A stretch of DNA of 64,000 nt from Thermohalobaculum sp039816045 (GTDB taxonomy: Bacteria > Pseudomonadota > Alphaproteobacteria > Rhodobacterales > Rhodobacteraceae), in assembly GCA_039816045.1 (NCBI GenBank), contig JBCBYB010000007.1:97251-161250 (forward strand), given 5' to 3'. Positions 1-6,986 of this stretch are shown here, piece by piece. Made by a program: the position numbers and the translations under genes. The first letter of the stretch is position 1, and each line of letters starts with the position of its first letter. The notes under the pieces are model-generated. The model was not told where the DNA came from. It did not search any database and was given only the letters and a program-made list of their open reading frames with translations.

Positions 1-307
1 CAAGAAAGCGCAGGAGATCCTGATCGACAGCGTGGCCGAGATCCTGGTCGACATCCCCACCGGCAAGGCCATCGGCCTTGTGCAGGACTGGCTCTCGGGC
101 GAGACCAAGGCGCTCTCGGCGGCAGCCAGCAAAGCGATGAAGAAGACCAACGGCCAGGAAACGGTCGAGGACTTCGCCAGCAAGATCGAGCGCGAGATGA
201 AGACCGATGCGCTCTACAACGACGTTGCCAAAGGGTGGATCGCGAAACAGGGCAAGCAGCTCCAAACCGCGATGGAAAAGCGCGCAAGCCAGCTCGAATC
301 CGCCTAA
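1..307 (+). CDS. hypothetical protein, 3' end (partial)
   Basis: This frame is already open at the first bases of the window and ends at TAA 305-307, so the gene starts upstream. About 100 residues are visible. They are rich in Lys, Glu, Ala and Gln, look helical, and have no membrane segment or cysteine. An internal ATG at 32 exists but has no convincing ribosome site, and the open frame continues upstream of it. I do not recognise the family. A GC-rich hairpin follows the stop codon, so this is the end of a transcription unit. Confidence 0.6.
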   Translation, partial: KKAQEILIDSVAEILVDIPTGKAIGLVQDWLSGETKALSAAASKAMKKTNGQETVEDFASKIEREMKTDALYNDVAKGWIAKQGKQLQTAMEKRASQLESA

Positions 308-326
308 GCCTCTCGAAAGACTGGTC

Positions 327-352
327 GGCCCCGCCGCTGGGGCCGGCCTTTT
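327..352. terminator. rho-independent terminator between convergent genes
   Basis: GGCCCC (327-332), a 6-nt loop and GGGGCC (339-344) are followed by GGCC and a short T run. It sits directly after the partial first gene and touches the 3' end of the convergent DUF4864 gene. It best serves the plus-strand gene because the T run is on that side. Confidence 0.7.
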
Positions 353-816
353 CAGCTGCTGACGCCCGGGAGTTTCCGCAGGCTGACACCCCGGATGCGC
401 CATTCACCCTCGGTCAGGCCCATGATGTAGTCGGCCTCGAACTGCTGCCCGGCGGCGTCCTCGAACAGCACGGTCTTCACAAAGAACCCGGACTCCGGCT
501 CCTCCAGCCCGCGATACTCATAGCGAGAGGGCCGCCAGATCATCGGGTAGCCGTGGCGCACCATGTGGCCGAAGTTCTCAGGCGAGCCGAACTTCCGCTG
601 GATCTGTGGGGCGGCGTGGGCAAAAGCCGCGTCCAGATCGTTGCGTTGAAAGGCGGCGAGCTGGTCCTCGATCACCGCGACGATGGCGGCGTCTTGGGCC
701 GCGGCCGGGCGGGGCAGCGCGACCCCGACCGCCACCACGATGGCGGCCGCAAATGCGATAAACCGTGCGATAAACGGATGCGACATTGGTGCGATATCAG
801 CGATATTTCTGGTCAT
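352..816 (-). CDS. DUF4864 domain-containing secreted protein
   Basis: A 154-residue protein with an N-terminal hydrophobic signal segment (about residues 17-40, ending PAAA before QD), so probably exported to the periplasm. The mature part resembles the DUF4864 family of Rhodobacterales: an NTF2-like fold with a VIEDQLAAF start and a WRIRGV motif near the end. The function of the family is unknown. I chose the ATG at 816 because GGAG lies about 6 bases upstream; the GTG at 828 is also open. The gene stands alone and converges on the partial first gene across a terminator. Confidence 0.75.
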   Translation of the reverse strand: MTRNIADIAPMSHPFIARFIAFAAAIVVAVGVALPRPAAAQDAAIVAVIEDQLAAFQRNDLDAAFAHAAPQIQRKFGSPENFGHMVRHGYPMIWRPSRYEYRGLEEPESGFFVKTVLFEDAAGQQFEADYIMGLTEGEWRIRGVSLRKLPGVSS

Positions 817-940
817 GCGGGGCTCCACTCTCGGTGCATCCCTTTGAGGGTGGTCCGGAGGGTCAGCCGGTCAAGTGCCCTATCGCAGTGCGGAATGCTC
901 GCGTACAGTCCGCCGCCGCGTGAGACGGGACGGAGAGAGC

Positions 941-2167
941 ATGGCAGTGGAGCTCTGCATCGAGCGGCTGGGCGCCCGCGGCGACGGGATCGCCGAGGGA
1001 GGGAGCGTCTATGTGCCCTTTGCGCTGCCGGGAGAGCGGGTGCGGGCGGATCTCGACCTCGGTGACCGGGCGCGCCATGTGAAGGTGCTCGAGCCCTCGC
1101 CCGAGCGGATCGCGCCGGTTTGCCCCCATTACAAACGCTGCGGGGGATGCGTTCTCCAGCACGGCTCGGATCGGCTTGTGGCGGCGTGGAAGACCGATAT
1201 GCTGGTCGAGGCGCTTGCTGCGCGCGGGATCGAGGGGGTGCCCGTCCGCTCCATGGTCACCGCGCCTGTGGCCAGTCGGCGGCGCATCGCGGTCACCGCA
1301 CGGCGCACCCGCTCGGGGATCCTGGCGGGGTTCCTCAGTGCCGGCAGCGCCGAGATCGTGCCGGTAACCCATTGCGATGTGGCGGTGCCGGGGCTCGTGC
1401 AGATCCTGCCGGCGCTCGAGGAGATCGTGCGGTTCGGTGCGAGCCGGAAGGGCTCGGTGCGCCTCACGCTGACCTCGGCGCGGGCCGGGATCGATCTGGC
1501 GGTCACGGAGGCGAAGCCGCTCCAAAACTACGAGATGGCGCTGCTGGCGGGGATGGCGGCGCGGGCGGGGCTCGCGCGGCTTGCCTGGAACGGCGAGGTG
1601 GCGGTGACCATCGCACCCCCTACGCACCGGTTCGGGATGGCGGAGGTGCTGCCCCCGCCCGGCGGGTTCCTACAGCCGACCGCGGAGGGTGAGGCGGCCT
1701 TGGTCGCGGCGGTCTCCCAGGCGGTGGCGGGGGCACCGCGCATCGCAGATCTCTTCGCCGGATCGGGGACGTTCACCCTGCCGCTGGCCGAACGCTCGGA
1801 AGTGCTGGCGGTCGAAGGCGAGGCTTCGGCGGTCGACGCGCTCGATGCCGCCTGGCGGGCGACCGAGGGGCTGAAGGCGGTCCGGGCGCGGGCCCGTGAT
1901 CTGTTCGCCCGACCGCTCCGGCGCGAGGAACTGAAAGGGCTGGACGCCGTGGTGCTCGATCCGCCGCGGGCGGGTGCCAGGGCGCAGGCGGAGCAGCTCG
2001 CCGAGCACGGGCCGCCCCGGATCGCCAGCGTCAGCTGCAACCCCGCCACCTTTGCCCGGGATGCGCGGATCCTGATCGACGGTGGCTATGCGCTCGACTG
2101 GGTGCAGCCGGTCGATCAGTTCCGCTGGTCCGCGCATTTGGAGCTGGTCGGCGCCTTCCGCCGCTGA
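941..2167 (+). CDS. class I SAM-dependent RNA (uracil-C5) methyltransferase, TrmA/RlmC/RlmD family
   Basis: A 408-residue enzyme predicted to methylate C5 of a uridine in RNA, most likely 23S rRNA. It has a short TRAM-like N-terminus. An iron-sulfur Cys set follows at C61, C67 and C70 (CPHYKRCGGC), with a likely fourth Cys near 144. The SAM loop DLFAGSGTF is near 268, VLDPPRAG follows, and the nucleophile motif SCNP is near residue 366. The start at 941 follows GGAGAG. RlmC, RlmD and TrmA cannot be told apart safely from these motifs alone. Its last 52 bases overlap the 3' end of the opposite-strand dehydrogenase gene. Confidence 0.85.
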   Translation: MAVELCIERLGARGDGIAEGGSVYVPFALPGERVRADLDLGDRARHVKVLEPSPERIAPVCPHYKRCGGCVLQHGSDRLVAAWKTDMLVEALAARGIEGVPVRSMVTAPVASRRRIAVTARRTRSGILAGFLSAGSAEIVPVTHCDVAVPGLVQILPALEEIVRFGASRKGSVRLTLTSARAGIDLAVTEAKPLQNYEMALLAGMAARAGLARLAWNGEVAVTIAPPTHRFGMAEVLPPPGGFLQPTAEGEAALVAAVSQAVAGAPRIADLFAGSGTFTLPLAERSEVLAVEGEASAVDALDAAWRATEGLKAVRARARDLFARPLRREELKGLDAVVLDPPRAGARAQAEQLAEHGPPRIASVSCNPATFARDARILIDGGYALDWVQPVDQFRWSAHLELVGAFRR

Positions 2168-3333
2168 GCCCCCAGCAGCACCAGCGCTCCGGCCAGGAGC
2201 CAGACCGATGCGGGCAGCGGCACGGGCGTGCTCGTCACGAACCCCTCGGCGGAGGTCACGAGGAACACCTCCCCTGTCAGATCCAGCAGATAGAGATTGC
2301 CGTCGCCGTCCAGGCCAAAGGATGAGAGTGCCGCGATGTCACCCACATCGATGTCCAGATCCCAGACGGTGAGCGGCCCGGCCTCGCCGCCTTCGATTGC
2401 AAACGAGAACACCTGGTCGCTGAAGAAATCGCCGAAGAAGTATTGCCCGTCGAGCTCCGCGACGTCCCCGCGATAGATCTCGCCCCCGGTGACCGAGCGC
2501 CCCTGGATCGGGTCGGTCTCGTGGTCGTATTCGAAGATCGGGTCGGTGAAGACCGTTCCATCCGGGAAGGCGCTGGCGGCAAAGGGCAGGGTGCCCTCGA
2601 AGGCCGGCCAGCCATAGTTGGCGCCATCGGTGCCGAGGTTGATCTCCTCGCGCCGTCCCTCGCCCACATCCGCGATGATCAGCGTATCGGTCGCTGTGTC
2701 ATAACCCGCGCGGTACGGGTTGCGCAGGCCGTCGCCGATGACCTCCGTGTCGCCGGTCTCGGGGTCGATCCGCAGCACTTTGGCCAGCAGTGAATTGTTC
2801 GGGTCGTTCACCGCACGTGAGCCGCTGTCCCCGGTCGTGAGGATCAGATTGCCATCCGTGTCGGTGCCGAGCCAGCCGCCATAATGGTTGCCCGTGCCGT
2901 CGTCGGGGTGCTGGATCGCGAGGATCTCCCGCAGCGGCGCGGCGTCGACATCCGAGGCAAGCGTGTCGATCTCCACCACCCGGTGCACGTCGCCGGTGGT
3001 TACATAGCTCAGGTAGAGCTGGCCGTTGCTGGCGAAGTCCTGGTCGAAGGCGATGGCATAGGCCCCGCGTTCGCCCGCCTGGGACACATCCGACGGCCCG
3101 GCATAGAGCGGGCTGAGCCCCCCGGTCGTGCGATCATAGACGCTGATGTCTCCGCCGCGGCCGAGGATGAACAGCCGCTCGCTGTCGCCCGGGGGGGCTG
3201 CGGCGTGGATCGGCGCAGCGATACTCGGCCCATCGACGATGCGCGTGAGCCCGAGTGTTGCGGCGGAAACAGGGGTTGCGGCACTCACGAAGCCGAACAG
3301 GACGCTGAAGACGGACAGGACTACGCGCAGCAT
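2116..3333 (-). CDS. PQQ-dependent sugar dehydrogenase with VPLPA-type C-terminal sorting tail
   Basis: A 405-residue secreted protein of the glucose/sorbosone (aldose) dehydrogenase family, with a six-bladed propeller expected to bind PQQ and oxidise a sugar. An N-terminal signal peptide (residues 1-24) is followed by family motifs such as HPDDGTGNHYGG and GLRNPYR. The C-terminus reads VPLPASVWLL, then a hydrophobic segment, then QRRK. This is the VPLPA-CTERM sorting signal recognised by exosortases in Rhodobacterales, so the enzyme is probably anchored and then processed at the surface. GGAGGG precedes the ATG. The frame extends past the usual Arg cluster by about 13 residues and overlaps the methyltransferase gene. 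Confidence 0.85.
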   Translation of the reverse strand: MLRVVLSVFSVLFGFVSAATPVSAATLGLTRIVDGPSIAAPIHAAAPPGDSERLFILGRGGDISVYDRTTGGLSPLYAGPSDVSQAGERGAYAIAFDQDFASNGQLYLSYVTTGDVHRVVEIDTLASDVDAAPLREILAIQHPDDGTGNHYGGWLGTDTDGNLILTTGDSGSRAVNDPNNSLLAKVLRIDPETGDTEVIGDGLRNPYRAGYDTATDTLIIADVGEGRREEINLGTDGANYGWPAFEGTLPFAASAFPDGTVFTDPIFEYDHETDPIQGRSVTGGEIYRGDVAELDGQYFFGDFFSDQVFSFAIEGGEAGPLTVWDLDIDVGDIAALSSFGLDGDGNLYLLDLTGEVFLVTSAEGFVTSTPVPLPASVWLLAGALVLLGAQRRKAPTSSKCADQRN

Positions 3334-3396
3334 GGCACCCTCCCATCAGCAATTTTGCGAGAGGGTCGCCGAGAATCGCCCTCGGTTCAAGCGCCG

Positions 3397-3996
3397 TCAG
3401 TCGACGGGGACGACCTGTCCCGTGCCCGCCCCTTCGACGCATTTGGCATAGGCCCGGCCGACGCGAGCGGAGGAGACCGTCTCATGCCCCGGGAACCATG
3501 CGCCGTAATGGGGCGCGGAGACCTCGAGCAGTCCTGGGCTCACCACGTTCACCCGCTGGCGTTTGGGCATGTCGATGGCGGCGGCCCGGACGAACCCCGC
3601 AAGGGCACCGTTCGCGATGGCAGGCCCGATGCCGGCCAGGATCGGGTCGCGGTCGAGAATGCCGCTCGTGAGGGTGAAGGAGCCGCCCTCCGCCACCCAC
3701 TCCGCCCCCGCCAGCACCAGCAGGATCTGGCCCATCAGCTTCTGGCGCAGGCCCAGCATCAGGGTGTCCTCGGTGTGCTCGGCAAAGCGGGCGAAATGGG
3801 CGTCTCCGGCAGCGGAGACCACGGCGTCTACGGGGCCTGCCTCGCGGTACATCGCCTCCACCGAGGCGCGATCGGCCATGTCGGCGCGGATGTCCCCGCT
3901 GGTGCGCCCGACACGGATCAGCGCATGCCTTGGCTCGAGTTCAGCGCAGACGGCCTCTCCGATGGCGCCCGCGGCACCGATGACGATGATCTTCAT
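3397..3996 (-). CDS. short-chain dehydrogenase lacking the catalytic Tyr-Lys pair
   Basis: A 199-residue Rossmann protein with a GAAGAIG-type nucleotide loop at the N-terminus and the TSGIL strand that follows the SDR catalytic serine. Where classical SDRs have Tyr-x3-Lys, this protein has an Ala/Asn/Gly-rich stretch (AIANGALAGF), so classical hydride-transfer chemistry is doubtful. A small SDR subgroup I know with the same TSGIL...NGAL pattern is annotated simply as short-chain dehydrogenase. It overlaps the stop of the MerR gene by ATGA, so the two are translationally coupled. The substrate is unknown. Confidence 0.8.
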   Translation of the reverse strand: MKIIVIGAAGAIGEAVCAELEPRHALIRVGRTSGDIRADMADRASVEAMYREAGPVDAVVSAAGDAHFARFAEHTEDTLMLGLRQKLMGQILLVLAGAEWVAEGGSFTLTSGILDRDPILAGIGPAIANGALAGFVRAAAIDMPKRQRVNVVSPGLLEVSAPHYGAWFPGHETVSSARVGRAYAKCVEGAGTGQVVPVD

Positions 3997-4355
3997 GAGG
4001 TCTCTCCGAGAATGGTGTCATAGAGCGAGAGTTTGTGCGCCAGGAGCGCTTTGCACTCGGCGATCCGCGCCGCTTGGGCGTCGAGATGGCGGGCATGGTC
4101 GGTCAGCACCCGCTTGCGCTCGGGCACGGTGGCGTCGCCCTGGGCGTAGAGCTCGGCGAAGTGCTTCATCCGGCGAAGCGGCATGCCGGTCTCACGCAAG
4201 GCGGCCAGCAGCACCAGCCAGTCGAGCACCTGGGGTGAGAAGCGGCGCTGCCCGTCAGCCCCACGCGGGATCGGCGGGCAAAGGCCTTCGCGCTCATAGT
4301 AGCGGATGGTGTCGATGCTGAGGCCGGACTGCGCGGCCACTTCGGCGATCTTCAT
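3993..4355 (-). CDS. MerR family transcriptional regulator
   Basis: A 120-residue regulator. The N-terminal winged helix-turn-helix reads MKIAEVAAQSGLSIDTIRYY, typical of MerR, and a coiled-coil dimerisation helix follows (about 75-115). No cysteine cluster for metal sensing is visible at the C-terminus, so a small organic effector or redox signal is more likely than a heavy metal. I chose the ATG at 4355 over the upstream frame because the domain begins there. It is coupled by ATGA to the SDR gene, its probable target, and lies 87 bases downstream of the DUF6505 gene on the same strand. Confidence 0.85.
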   Translation of the reverse strand: MKIAEVAAQSGLSIDTIRYYEREGLCPPIPRGADGQRRFSPQVLDWLVLLAALRETGMPLRRMKHFAELYAQGDATVPERKRVLTDHARHLDAQAARIAECKALLAHKLSLYDTILGETS

Positions 4356-4442
4356 AAGGTAGGCTTCATGCGGCGGCCCCAAATCGGTGCGGATCGGGGG
4401 AGCCTACCGGCCTGGAGCAGCTCCAGGTCAAGGGCGATTGCG

Positions 4443-4919
4443 TCAGTCGGGCGTCCCGTGCACCGCGACCTGCACGAGATCGGCATCGCGGGTCTTGATC
4501 GCGCGGAAGCTCTCGGAGACGCCGGCCTGCACCAGCGTGCGCTCAACGCAGAGGAGCGTGTTCGGCAGGTGGTCGTCGCACATCTCCTGCATGAACCGCA
4601 TCTCCTCGGCCGCCGTCGGCAAAGCGGTGCCGATGTCCGGCGCGCCGTAGCGTTCGACGAAATGCCGGGCGAGTTGCTCCGTGGCGGCGGCGAACTCGGC
4701 CTCGGTGATCTCGGCGACCGCCACAAAGGTTGCGCGCCCAAAACTGCCGAGCGCGAGCCAGCCATTGGCGAAGGCCTGGCGCCCCTTGCCGGTCAGGTCT
4801 TCCTCGCTCCAGTTGGAGAACTCGAACGACCCGGAGATCGCCCACTCGCCGGGTTCTGCCGGGGTCTCGAAGATCCGCTCGTCGCTTTCGTCGAAACGCA
4901 GGGTGCGGGCCAGTCTCAT
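4443..4919 (-). CDS. DUF6505 family protein
   Basis: A 158-residue soluble, acidic protein with no signal or membrane segment. It matches my memory of DUF6505 proteins, which in Rhodobacterales sit beside formate dehydrogenase maturation genes. The visible sequence has alternating beta and helical stretches (FEFSNWSEED, AVAEITEAEF). It is the last gene of a minus-strand operon (multi-ferredoxin, DUF6494, Mrp, ligase-like, DUF6505) and overlaps its upstream neighbour by four bases. Molecular role unknown; involvement in assembling the formate dehydrogenase is inferred from context only. Confidence 0.75.
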   Translation of the reverse strand: MRLARTLRFDESDERIFETPAEPGEWAISGSFEFSNWSEEDLTGKGRQAFANGWLALGSFGRATFVAVAEITEAEFAAATEQLARHFVERYGAPDIGTALPTAAEEMRFMQEMCDDHLPNTLLCVERTLVQAGVSESFRAIKTRDADLVQVAVHGTPD

Positions 4920-5623
4920 GACGCCTCCAGCAGGTCGGTGAGGGGGCGGGTGGTGGTGCCCTCGGGGCTGCGCAGAAGCTGTCCGCCATGCTCGTCGAGG
5001 CCGAGGAAGACCATGTCGGTGCCGGGCAACGGCTCGCCGAGCCCCCAGGTCTTGCCCCGCCAGGCCTCATGCACGGGGCCGAGCCCGCGATCGGTCCAAG
5101 TGTTGATCCAGACCAGCGCGTGGCGCGACCAGCTCCCGAGCAGTCCTCGGGGGGTGATCTCGGCGCAGCCCTCCTCGTGGAGCCAGGTCTCCTCGGGGTT
5201 GCGGCCTGGATCGTCCTGGGGTGGGGGGACGAAGCGCATCTCGAGCCCGATCACCAGCCAGTCCGGCTCGGCATCGGGATCGGCGGTGTTCGCCGCCGCC
5301 CTGAGCCGCCCACAGCGCGCGCCATTCACGCGCACGGTGCCGGGCCACTCGAAGTGCACCGCGACCTCGGGCGGGGCCAGCGCCCCAAGCGCATCCGCGA
5401 GCCCGAGCCCGACCGCCATGCTCACCGGCAGCGCGTCGCGGAGCGCCACCTCTGGGGCCAGCACCAGGGCGGCCTCCAGCACGCTGCCGTCCTCGGCCCA
5501 AGTGACCAGCCCCGGATCGGTCCCGAGCGCCGCTTTGGCCATCGCGCGTGCAAAGGGCTGGCCCGGGGCCACCGCCTCACCGCTCAGGAGCGGGGGCAAG
5601 CTGACGGGCTCAGCCAGGTTCAT
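4916..5623 (-). CDS. biotin/lipoate protein ligase-like protein (probably not catalytic)
   Basis: A 235-residue protein with the fold signature of the BirA/LplA ligase superfamily. The central block (SMAVGLGLADAL, then FEWPGTVRVNGARCG) aligns with the BirA block KWPND...KLAG. The adenylate-binding GRGRRGR loop is absent and the catalytic lysine of KLAG is not conserved, so biotin or lipoate ligation looks unlikely. A C-terminal domain of about 60 residues follows (DUF4444-like). The gene overlaps Mrp and DUF6505 by four bases on either side, tying it to the formate dehydrogenase accessory operon. A role as binding or scaffold protein is inference. Confidence 0.75.
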   Translation of the reverse strand: MNLAEPVSLPPLLSGEAVAPGQPFARAMAKAALGTDPGLVTWAEDGSVLEAALVLAPEVALRDALPVSMAVGLGLADALGALAPPEVAVHFEWPGTVRVNGARCGRLRAAANTADPDAEPDWLVIGLEMRFVPPPQDDPGRNPEETWLHEEGCAEITPRGLLGSWSRHALVWINTWTDRGLGPVHEAWRGKTWGLGEPLPGTDMVFLGLDEHGGQLLRSPEGTTTRPLTDLLEAS

Positions 5624-6723
5624 GCAAACGCATCCGTCTCGCGGAGCTTTGCCGCGACATCGAGGAAAGCGCGGGCCTGCGGGCTCTGCGGTTTGGCGGC
5701 CACGATGGGCGCGCCGCCGTCACCCGCCTGCCGGATCTCCAAGTCGAGCGGGATCTCGCCGAGGAAGGGCAGCCCCAGCTTCTCGGCCTCCGTCTTCGCG
5801 CCGCCATGGCCGAAGATATGCGCCTGATGTCCGCAGTTCGGGCAGCAATAGGAGGACATGTTCTCGATCATGCCGATCACCTTGGTGCCGGTCTTGTCGA
5901 ACATGTCGAGCGCCTTGCGGGCATCGAGCAGCGCGATGTCCTGCGGGGTCGAGACCACGACGGCGCCGGTCACCTCGGCCTTCTGGCTGAGCGTGAGCTG
6001 CACATCGCCCGTGCCCGGCGGCAGGTCCACCAGCAGCACGTCGAGCCCGCCCCACTGCACCTGGCGCAGCATCTGCTCGAGCGCGCCCATCAGCATCGGA
6101 CCGCGCCAGACCACGGCCTCACCCTCGGCCACCATCATACCGATGGAGATCGCGGTAACTCCGTGGTTGCGGAGCGGCAGGATCGTGGTGCCGTCCGGAG
6201 AGGAGGGCCGGCCCGAGATCCCGAGCATCCGGGGCTGCGACGGCCCATAGACATCCGCGTCCAGCAGTCCGACGCGGAGCCCCTGGGCCGCCAATGCCAC
6301 GGCGAGGTTCGCTGAGACGGTGGATTTGCCGACCCCCCCTTTGCCCGACGCGATGGCGAGGATCCGATCCACCCCCGGTATGCGCTTGTCCGCCGGCGCC
6401 GAAGGTTTGCGCTTGCCGACCCCGAGATCGGGTGGCGGGCCCTTCGGCGTCGAGGTCCGCGAGGGCTGTGGGTCAGAGCTGTGCGCGGTCAGGATTGCCG
6501 AGACCCGGTTGACCCCCGGCAGCGCCTCGACCGCGGCAGCGGCGGCGGCACGCACCGGCTCCATCTCCGCGCCGATGGCCGGGTCCACCTCGATCACGAA
6601 GCTGACCGAGCCGTCCTTCACACTGATCGCGCGGGCCATGTCGGCGGAGATCAGGTCTTTGCCGGAGCGCTGGTCGACGATCCGCGAGAGGGCCGCGACC
6701 ACATCCTCGCGGGTGACGCTCAT
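5620..6723 (-). CDS. Mrp/NBP35 family iron-sulfur carrier ATPase
   Basis: A 367-residue P-loop protein. Residues 1-80 form an MIP18/DUF59-like domain. A Pro-rich linker leads to the deviant Walker A ASGKGGVGKSTVSANLA (about 125-142). The YCCPNCG motif with its C-x2-C pair (about 303-308) would bridge an Fe-S cluster in the dimer. Mrp proteins accept and deliver [4Fe-4S] clusters in the cytoplasm. Sitting inside the formate dehydrogenase locus, it probably loads the many clusters of the alpha and beta subunits or of the multi-ferredoxin protein. It is coupled by four-base overlaps to both neighbours. Confidence 0.9.
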   Translation of the reverse strand: MSVTREDVVAALSRIVDQRSGKDLISADMARAISVKDGSVSFVIEVDPAIGAEMEPVRAAAAAAVEALPGVNRVSAILTAHSSDPQPSRTSTPKGPPPDLGVGKRKPSAPADKRIPGVDRILAIASGKGGVGKSTVSANLAVALAAQGLRVGLLDADVYGPSQPRMLGISGRPSSPDGTTILPLRNHGVTAISIGMMVAEGEAVVWRGPMLMGALEQMLRQVQWGGLDVLLVDLPPGTGDVQLTLSQKAEVTGAVVVSTPQDIALLDARKALDMFDKTGTKVIGMIENMSSYCCPNCGHQAHIFGHGGAKTEAEKLGLPFLGEIPLDLEIRQAGDGGAPIVAAKPQSPQARAFLDVAAKLRETDAFA

Positions 6724-6917
6724 GAGGCCTCTCCCGTGTCGATCTCTCCCTCGACCACATGCTCGAGGCCGATCTCCGGGCAGCTGATCACTGCCCTGAC
6801 CTTGACCGAGCCTTTCGGGCCGGCGTCGCGGGCGGCGGCTTCGATCTGCTGCTGCGAGGTGACGCCCACCTGCTTCAGGAACTTCCGCATCGACATGTTG
6901 AAGGCGTCGTCGCTCAT
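6720..6917 (-). CDS. DUF6494 family small protein
   Basis: A 65-residue cytoplasmic protein that I match to DUF6494, a small family found with formate dehydrogenase genes in Rhodobacterales. The ATG at 6917 is preferred over an ATG five codons upstream because a GAGG-containing stretch precedes it. The sequence has an N-terminal helix (FNMSMRKFLKQVGVTSQQ) and a C-terminal beta hairpin (VKVRAVISCPEIGLEH). It overlaps Mrp by four bases and lies 69 bases after the multi-ferredoxin gene. No function is known. Confidence 0.75.
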   Translation of the reverse strand: MSDDAFNMSMRKFLKQVGVTSQQQIEAAARDAGPKGSVKVRAVISCPEIGLEHVVEGEIDTGEAS

Positions 6918-6986
6918 GCCTGACCTCATCACTAGGAATTACGTTGCGTCTTAGGTCATCGCGTCGCGCGCGATGTCAAGGGCGGG

